A stretch of DNA of 27,066 nt, taken from positions 1 to 27,066 of the forward strand of contig JAVHVN010000209.1 in the NCBI GenBank assembly GCA_032160545.1, read 5' to 3'. The position numbers were made by a program, and so were the translations under genes. This document shows positions 22,490 through 27,066 of this stretch, piece after piece (within the stretch, counting starts at the first letter, position 1; each line of letters opens with the position of its first letter). The notes under the pieces were generated by a model. That model worked only from the letters and a program-made list of their open reading frames with translations. It had not been told where the DNA came from and made no database searches. The DNA comes from DATGFB01 sp032160545 (lineage in GTDB: Bacteria; Actinomycetota; Actinomycetes; Mycobacteriales; Jatrophihabitantaceae).

Positions 22490-23446
22490 ATGATCGAAGC
22501 GAACGGATTGACCAAACGCTACGGCGAGAAGACCGCCGTCAACGACCTGACGTTCACCGTCGAGCCGGGCATCGTCACGGGCTTTCTCGGCCCCAACGGC
22601 GCCGGCAAGTCCACGACGATGCGCATGATCGCCGGCCTGGACGAACCGACGGCCGGCTCGGTGCGGGTGAACTCGGCCGACTACCGGCGAGCCAGTGCTC
22701 CGATGGCCGAGCTCGGAATCCTGCTCGAGGCAAAAGCTGTCCACACGAGCCGCTCGGCCTACCACCACCTGCTCGCGCTGGCCCAGACCAACGGCGTCCC
22801 CCGCGCGAGAGTGAACGAGGTCATCGACCTGGTGGGTCTGGGCGAGGTCGCCCGCAAGCGCGTCGGTGGATTTTCGCTGGGGATGGGACAGCGTCTGGGC
22901 ATCGCCTCGGCCCTGCTCGGCGATCCGCAGACCGTCGTACTGGACGAGCCGATCAACGGCCTGGACCCCGAAGGCATCCTGTGGGTCCGCAACCTGCTCA
23001 GGGGGCTGGCCTCCGAAGGACGAACCGTCTTCGTCTCGTCCCACCTGATGAGTGAGATGGCGCTGACCGCCGACCACCTCATCGTCGTCGGCGGCGGCGA
23101 GCTGATCGCGGACATGAGCGTCGAGCAGTTCGTGGCGATGGCATCGACGAACGTCGTGGTCGTCCGGTCTCCGCAGGCCGGCGAACTTCGCGATCTGCTG
23201 ATGGGGCCGGACGTGACGGTGACGAGCGCTGAGGCCGGGCTCCTCGAGGTCCGTGGCCTCAGCGCCGAGTCGATCGGTGATCTCGCGTTCGAGCATCACG
23301 TCCGCCTGCACGAGCTGGCCGTGCACCAGGCCTCGCTCGAGGAAGCGTTCATGGAGATGACCCGCGACTCGGTGGAGTTCCATGCGCACACCACCACCGA
23401 CCGCGAAGCGGACGGACTCGCCCACGCGACCGGAGGCACCCGATGA
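22490..23446 (+). CDS. ABC-2 type exporter ATP-binding protein
   Basis: A 318-residue ATPase of the DrrA/CcmA-like drug-export class. Motifs: Walker A GPNGAGKST (34-42), Q-region LLEAKAVH, signature FSLGMGQRL (128-136, replacing LSGGQ as in this subfamily), Walker B VVLDEP (149-154), D-loop NGLDP and H-loop SSH (183-185). The residue after Walker B is Ile (DEPINGLD) where Thr or Ala is common. A C-terminal 100-residue DUF4162-like extension follows. ATG 22490 has AAGGAG seven bases upstream and is preferred over the frame opening at 22415. Its stop overlaps the permease ATG (ATGA). Confidence 0.95.
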   Translation: MIEANGLTKRYGEKTAVNDLTFTVEPGIVTGFLGPNGAGKSTTMRMIAGLDEPTAGSVRVNSADYRRASAPMAELGILLEAKAVHTSRSAYHHLLALAQTNGVPRARVNEVIDLVGLGEVARKRVGGFSLGMGQRLGIASALLGDPQTVVLDEPINGLDPEGILWVRNLLRGLASEGRTVFVSSHLMSEMALTADHLIVVGGGELIADMSVEQFVAMASTNVVVVRSPQAGELRDLLMGPDVTVTSAEAGLLEVRGLSAESIGDLAFEHHVRLHELAVHQASLEEAFMEMTRDSVEFHAHTTTDREADGLAHATGGTR

Positions 23447-24279
23447 CCACCACGCTCAGCCGTCCCCTCACCGAACCGCAGGTGACACCCCGGTACCCGG
23501 GGATGAAAGTCACCCAGGCGCGAGTCATCAATTCCGAGTGGACGAAGTTCCGGTCGCTCCGCTCGACGAACATCACCCTGCTCGTCAGTGTCGTCCTCAC
23601 CGTGGGCCTCGGAGCACTGATCAGCGCAGTCACGGCGTCGCACTGGACGACCGCGTCGGCGGCCGACAAAGCCGACTTCAATCCGATTGTCACAAGCCTG
23701 AACGGGGTGCAGATCTCCGAACTGGCGGTCGGTGTTCTCGGCGTGCTCCTGATCAGCGGCGAGTACGCGACAGGCATGATCCGGGCCTCGCTGACCGCGG
23801 TGCCCCAGCGGCTGCCGGTGCTGTGGGGAAAGCTCGGGGTGTTCTCGGGCGTCGTCGGCGTGACGTCGCTCATCTCGACGTTCGTGGCGTTCTTCGTCGG
23901 TCAGTCGCTGTTGACCAGCCAGCACCTCGGTGTGTCCATCACCAGCCCGGACGCGCTGCGCATGATCGTGGGCGCCGCCGCCTACCTCGTGCTGGTCGGC
24001 ATCATCGGAATGGCCCTGGGCGGGCTCGTGCGCAACACCGCTGCCGGGATCTCGAGTCTCGTCGCGCTGTTGTTCGTGATTCCTGGGCTGCTCAGCCTGC
24101 TGCCGAATAGTTGGTCGAACAACATCGGCCCGTACCTGCCCTCCAACGCCGGCGAAGCCTTCTGGGGACACCCGACCGGAGCGCATCTCGCGCCGCTGAC
24201 CGGATTCCTCGTGCTGTGTGCCTACGCCGCCGTGGCGGTCGCCGCCGCCGCAGTCCGGCTCAGGAGCCGCGACGCCTGA
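23443..24279 (+). CDS. ABC-2 type transporter permease
   Basis: A 278-residue membrane protein with about six helices. A cytoplasmic start contains VINSEWTKFRSLRSTNITL, a signature of actinobacterial ABC-2 permeases (SEWTKLRSVRST). The first helix is about 44-64; GEYATGMIRASLTAVPQRLPVLWGKL (104-129) is the conserved cytoplasmic loop; more helices follow, ending near 270 with an AVAAAAVRLRSRDA tail. It forms an exporter with the ATPase, overlapping by four bases. The substrate is unknown; antibiotics, lipids or peptides are typical. The convergent NarL/DesK-type two-component genes are the likely regulators. Confidence 0.93.
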   Translation: MTTTLSRPLTEPQVTPRYPGMKVTQARVINSEWTKFRSLRSTNITLLVSVVLTVGLGALISAVTASHWTTASAADKADFNPIVTSLNGVQISELAVGVLGVLLISGEYATGMIRASLTAVPQRLPVLWGKLGVFSGVVGVTSLISTFVAFFVGQSLLTSQHLGVSITSPDALRMIVGAAAYLVLVGIIGMALGGLVRNTAAGISSLVALLFVIPGLLSLLPNSWSNNIGPYLPSNAGEAFWGHPTGAHLAPLTGFLVLCAYAAVAVAAAAVRLRSRDA

Positions 24280-24289
24280 CAGCTCGACG

Positions 24290-24331
24290 CACTGATTCCC
24301 CGCCACCGGTCCGCCAGGCGGGGAATCAGTG
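24290..24331. terminator. 15-bp perfect hairpin, bidirectional terminator
   Basis: CACTGATTCCCCGCC (24290-24304) pairs perfectly with GGCGGGGAATCAGTG (24317-24331) around a 12-base loop. It lies between the convergent permease and response regulator genes and contains the regulator's stop codon. It is symmetrical, so it can act in both directions. Confidence 0.85.
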
Positions 24332-24991
24332 TCCTGGTGTGATGAGGCCGGATTCGTAGGCCAGCACGACAGCCTGGACGCGGTCCCGCAGGCCGAGCTT
24401 GGCGAGTATCCGCCCGACGTGGATCTTGACCGTGCCCTCGGACACGTGCAGCTCGCCGGCGATCTCGCGGTTCGACCGTCCGACGGCGAGGCGGGCGAAC
24501 ACCGAGCGCTCCCGCTCGGTGAGCTGGTCGAGCACCGAGCCGTGATCGGTCCGCCGATCGGGGGCCGGCAGCAGAGACACCACTTGATCGATGAGGCGAC
24601 GGGTGGCGGTCGGGGCCAGCACCGCGTCGCCGCTGGCGACGGTCCGGATCGCGGAGAGCAACTCGGCCGCCGGGACGTCCTTGAGCAGGAACCCGCTCGC
24701 GCCGGCCTGAAGCCCGGCGAACACGTATTGGTCCAGGTCGAACGTCGTCAGGATGAGCACCTTGCTGTCGATCCCGGCCGCGACGATCTCCCTGGTCGCT
24801 CGGATGCCGTCCATGCCGGGCATCCGGACGTCCATCAGCACGACATCGGGTCGCAGCGCGGTGGCCATGCTGACACCGGCGGCGCCGTCGCCGGCCTCCC
24901 CGATGACCTCGATGTCCGGTTCCGCCTCCAGGATCAGCCGGAACCCCACCCGCAGCAGCGATTGGTCGTCGACCAGCAGCACCCGGATCAC
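24326..24991 (-). CDS. NarL/FixJ-family response regulator
   Basis: A 221-residue regulator with a receiver domain (VIRVLLVDDQ at the start; phospho-acceptor D54 in VVLMDVRMPGMDG; T82 in LILTTFD; K104 in FLLKDVP) and a LuxR-type helix-turn-helix (LTERERSVFARLAVGRSNREIAGELHVSEGTVKIHVGRILAKLGLRDR, about 157-204). The frame opens at 25015, but GTG 24991 overlaps the kinase stop by four bases (GTGA) and starts exactly at the receiver domain. It should bind DNA as a dimer after phosphorylation by the neighbouring kinase, with the convergent ABC-2 exporter as likely target. Confidence 0.95.
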   Translation of the reverse strand: MIRVLLVDDQSLLRVGFRLILEAEPDIEVIGEAGDGAAGVSMATALRPDVVLMDVRMPGMDGIRATREIVAAGIDSKVLILTTFDLDQYVFAGLQAGASGFLLKDVPAAELLSAIRTVASGDAVLAPTATRRLIDQVVSLLPAPDRRTDHGSVLDQLTERERSVFARLAVGRSNREIAGELHVSEGTVKIHVGRILAKLGLRDRVQAVVLAYESGLITPGH

Positions 24992-26178
24992 GTGACGTCG
25001 GCTTCGTCGAGGCACAGCCGGGCCGACACGCGCCAGCCTCCCGTTGCACGAGGACCTGCGCTCACCTCGCCGCTGTAGGCAAGCACCCGCTCCTGCATTC
25101 CGCGCAGGCCGCCGCCTACGCCGACCAGCGCGGGCGCCTGTGCGCCAGCACCGTCGTCGTCCACCTCGACGCGCAGTTCGCCGGGCAGGCGTCGCAGTCG
25201 CACCGATGCCACCGCATCAGGGCCTGCGTGTTTGAGCGTGTTGGTGAGCGCTTCCTGCACGAGCCGGTAGACCGTGAGCTGAACCCCCGCGGGCAACTGG
25301 GACACCGAGCCGTGCAGTTCGAACGTGATGCGCAGGCCCGCCGCGCGGACCCGTTCGAGCAGATCGTCGAGATTGGTCAGATCGGGGACGGGTTGCAAGC
25401 TCTCCCGCGGCTCGCCGGCGCTCGTCTCTCGAAGCACGCCCAGCAGTCGACGGGTGTCGATGAGCGCCTGACGCCCGGTCGCGGAGACCGTGCGCATCGC
25501 GTCGACACCCCGTTCTGCGGACGTCGCCGTCGCGGCGATCGCGCCGTCGCTGAGGGCAACCATCACGGTGAGGTGGTGGGCGACGATGTCGTGCATCTCG
25601 CGTGAGATCCGGGCCCGCTCGGCCGCCGCGGCGAGCGCACCCTGCTGGTCACGCTCGCGCTCGAGCCGCGCCGTGCGGTCGTGCAACTCGGCGAGGTAGG
25701 CACGGCGGGTTGCGGTGTAGAGGCCCAAACCGACTGCCGCGGCAACCAGACCGGTCAGGAAGATCGAGTCGTACCACCAGCCGGAACCTGACAGGACGAT
25801 CGTCCCGACCAGGACCCCCGCCTCCAGCGCACCCGCCGCAAGCAGCGCATCCCGCCGGCTGCTGGTCTCGGCGACCGTGTACAGGCCGATCAGTACCGCC
25901 AGCCCGCCCACGACATGATCGTCGAACAGGGCCGCCACGCCCGAACCGACGGCGACCCAGCCGAACACGGGCATCGGGAAGCGCCGTCGAACGATCAACG
26001 GCGCCACCACGATGATCAGCACCGGTATCGCCCACGCGGGCGGGTTCGCATGGTTGCGGAAGAGGTCGGGCAACGTCGTGGCGAAGGCCGCCAACACCAA
26101 CGCGCCGTCGATCACCCAGCGGACTATGGAGCGATCCGCCGGATTGCCGGCCGGGGTCACGAGGCGCACGAGCAACAT
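24988..26178 (-). CDS. Histidine kinase, DesK/NarX-like (HisKA_3)
   Basis: The 396-residue kinase starts at ATG 26178, with GAGGGA just upstream; the frame opens at 26358, but that part reads as non-coding and overlaps the next gene's upstream region. The N-terminal half has about five or six membrane helices and only short loops, so it likely senses within the membrane. A coiled linker (RTARLERERDQQGALAAAAERAR) leads to the HisKA_3 phospho-acceptor H196 in ISREMHDIVAHHL. An ATPase domain follows, with QEALTNTLKHAG as N-box, DDDGAG, and GGGLRGMQERV. It belongs with the response regulator downstream. Confidence 0.94.
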   Translation of the reverse strand: MLLVRLVTPAGNPADRSIVRWVIDGALVLAAFATTLPDLFRNHANPPAWAIPVLIIVVAPLIVRRRFPMPVFGWVAVGSGVAALFDDHVVGGLAVLIGLYTVAETSSRRDALLAAGALEAGVLVGTIVLSGSGWWYDSIFLTGLVAAAVGLGLYTATRRAYLAELHDRTARLERERDQQGALAAAAERARISREMHDIVAHHLTVMVALSDGAIAATATSAERGVDAMRTVSATGRQALIDTRRLLGVLRETSAGEPRESLQPVPDLTNLDDLLERVRAAGLRITFELHGSVSQLPAGVQLTVYRLVQEALTNTLKHAGPDAVASVRLRRLPGELRVEVDDDGAGAQAPALVGVGGGLRGMQERVLAYSGEVSAGPRATGGWRVSARLCLDEADVT

Positions 26179-26315
26179 TGTCCCTCGCGGCGACCCTCGA
26201 CGGCGGTTCGTCCTCAACCAGGCCGTGCATGTCTGCCGCGCCGACCCTCGCGATTCGACTTCGACGGCGAGGCTTGTCAATCTGGAACTACCCAATCCTT
26301 CGGAGGCCGAGGTTC

Positions 26316-26693
26316 GTGGCGGACTTCTTCCCTTACGCCGTCGACAAGCGGCTCGCACCGTTCTGGCTCCCGTTCGGGCTGCGACCGGGCCGGGACGGCG
26401 TCACCATCAGCGACGACAAATTCAGGGCAACGTTCGGGTTCTTCGCGATGGAGACCCCGCTCAGCAACATCGACGGGGCGCACATCACCCGCGACTACCG
26501 ATGGTGGACGGCCGCAGGCGTGCGGGCCTCGCTGGCCGATCAGGGCCTCACGTTCGGGACGAACCCCTCCGCCGGCGTCTGCGTCCACTTTCGTGACCCG
26601 GTGCCCTCGCCGCTGCGCCGGAAGGGCCACCCCGCCCTCACGGTCACGGTCGCGGACCTCGACGGCCTCGTCGACCGGCTCGTCCGGAACTGA
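26316..26693 (+). CDS. Conserved-looking 125-residue protein of unknown function
   Basis: The frame is open from 26178, but the divergent kinase starts there and the first 46 codons look non-coding. GTG 26316, nine bases after GGAGG, gives VADFFPYAVDKRLAPFWLPFGLRPGRD. The body has an aromatic, beta-rich pattern: VTISDDKFRATFGFFAMETPLSNIDGAHITRDYRWWTAAG, then LTFGTNPSAGVCVHFRDPVPSPLRRKGHPALTVTVADLDGLVDRL. It resembles conserved hypothetical proteins common in actinobacteria, but I cannot name a family. No signal peptide or membrane helix is visible, so it is probably cytoplasmic. A gene-free hairpin follows. Confidence 0.75.
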   Translation: MADFFPYAVDKRLAPFWLPFGLRPGRDGVTISDDKFRATFGFFAMETPLSNIDGAHITRDYRWWTAAGVRASLADQGLTFGTNPSAGVCVHFRDPVPSPLRRKGHPALTVTVADLDGLVDRLVRN

Positions 26694-26704
26694 CGGCGGC
26701 CGAG

Positions 26705-26727
26705 GCAGCGGCCGTCACTGCCGCTGC
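26705..26727 (+). terminator. Candidate terminator hairpin after the 125-residue gene
   Basis: GCAGCGGC (26705-26712) and GCCGCTGC (26720-26727) form a perfect eight-bp stem with a seven-base loop, 11 bp after the stop. There is no T-tract. An alternative CGGCCG pairing overlaps it. Confidence 0.5.
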
Positions 26728-26912
26728 GGGGGTTGCTCAGGGTTGTCGTGCATCTGCACGAGGCCCTTTCCGACCGCCGGTGAAAGGCTTTGGGGCTGTC
26801 TCACCCCGGGGCTGCCGGGTCGGCGCCGTCGAGTGGGCACGGTCCACGACGCGAGTCCTGGTGCGGCGCTGCGCGAATCAGTAGGTACCAGCTGGTGCAA
26901 CTCGGTTACTTG

Positions 26913-27066
26913 ATGAGGGCGTCCCGCTCCGCGTTCCGTCATCCGCGTGAGGGTGTCGAGCGGATACGGGGCCGCATCGACGCGCGCTCCGATCGACGAA
27001 AGGTGGAAGCGCTTGGCATGCCGTCGGCGTTCTACGACGTCGCCCAGGATTGGCGGGGTGACCTGC
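26913..27066 (+). CDS. N-terminal part of an unidentified protein (runs off right edge)
   Basis: From ATG 26913 an open frame of 51 codons reaches the right edge: MRASRSAFRHPREGVERIRGR, then IDARSDRRKVEALGMPSAFYDVAQDW. The charged, amphipathic pattern and codon bias look like coding sequence. It reminds me of the leader found on some actinobacterial SAM-dependent methyltransferases (RHPREGVERxRGR), but no catalytic motif lies inside the window, so this is a weak guess. The frame is also open upstream, with a GTG at 26895, and no clear ribosome binding site is seen. Apart from the hairpin and a 10-bp palindrome ACCAGCTGGT (26887-26896), the 219 bp before it hold nothing recognisable. Confidence 0.55.
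   Translation, partial: MRASRSAFRHPREGVERIRGRIDARSDRRKVEALGMPSAFYDVAQDWRGDL

Noticed and set aside
26887..26896. Palindrome ACCAGCTGGT as an operator of the right-edge gene
   Set aside because: A single 10-bp palindrome with no second copy or promoter element nearby is not enough support.
26715..26942. A 75-codon open frame on the minus strand near the right edge
   Set aside because: It overlaps the hairpin and the start of the right-edge gene, is low in order-promoting residues and has no ribosome binding site.

Overview
The window is a GC-rich (about 70%), densely coded stretch of an actinobacterial chromosome. A WhiB-type regulator, many GTG starts, frequent ATGA/GTGA gene overlaps, an Ala/Gly/Pro-rich proteome and membrane fusion proteins without any outer-membrane channel support this. 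The exact genus cannot be fixed from the sequence; a Jatrophihabitans/Frankia-like lineage is my guess. I see no tRNA, rRNA, CRISPR array, integrase or transposase.

Layout. (1) 1-5345, minus strand: a tellurium-resistance/stress (ter) operon, transcribed right to left: TerD, a DUF475 TerC-like membrane protein, a TerA-like TerD-fold protein, TelA, an XpaC-like protein, a divergent TerD, and the start of a Pro/Ala-rich protein that leaves the window. (2) 5525-7348, minus: two adjacent drug/metabolite-type (DMT) membrane proteins. (3) 7386-10061, minus: a flavin-based electron-transfer cassette made of a ferric-reductase-like flavocytochrome, an exported FMN-binding domain protein and the flavin transferase ApbE. 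(4) 10222-12398, plus, divergent from region 3: an OmpR-type response regulator and its histidine kinase. The shared promoter region holds two facing 7-4-7 bp repeat sites. (5) 12493-21609, plus: a long, tightly overlapping efflux operon: a second OmpR-type regulator, membrane fusion protein 1, a MacB-like ATPase, a MacB-like permease, a two-repeat lipoprotein, the large membrane fusion protein 2, an internally deleted serine-hydrolase gene, and a histidine kinase at the distal end. The first and last genes probably form one two-component pair. (6) 21641-22206, minus: WhiB-like protein plus a coupled 64-residue protein. (7) 22490-24279, plus: an ABC-2 exporter (ATPase and permease). It converges, across a 15-bp perfect hairpin, on (8) 24326-26178, minus: a NarL-type regulator and DesK-like kinase. 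(9) 26316-26693, plus: a conserved-looking 125-residue protein of unknown function, then the start of another gene running off the right edge.

Taken together, the window looks like a cell-envelope stress and export region: cytoplasmic Ter proteins, an extracytosolic flavin redox branch, two exporters and three two-component systems. The most unusual points are the recurring S-x-L-D-L motif across ter-operon proteins, the Gly-rich tails shared by three consecutive envelope proteins, the operon whose regulator and kinase sit at opposite ends, the precise internal deletion of a beta-lactamase-fold gene, and the translational coupling of a WhiB protein to a tiny protein.
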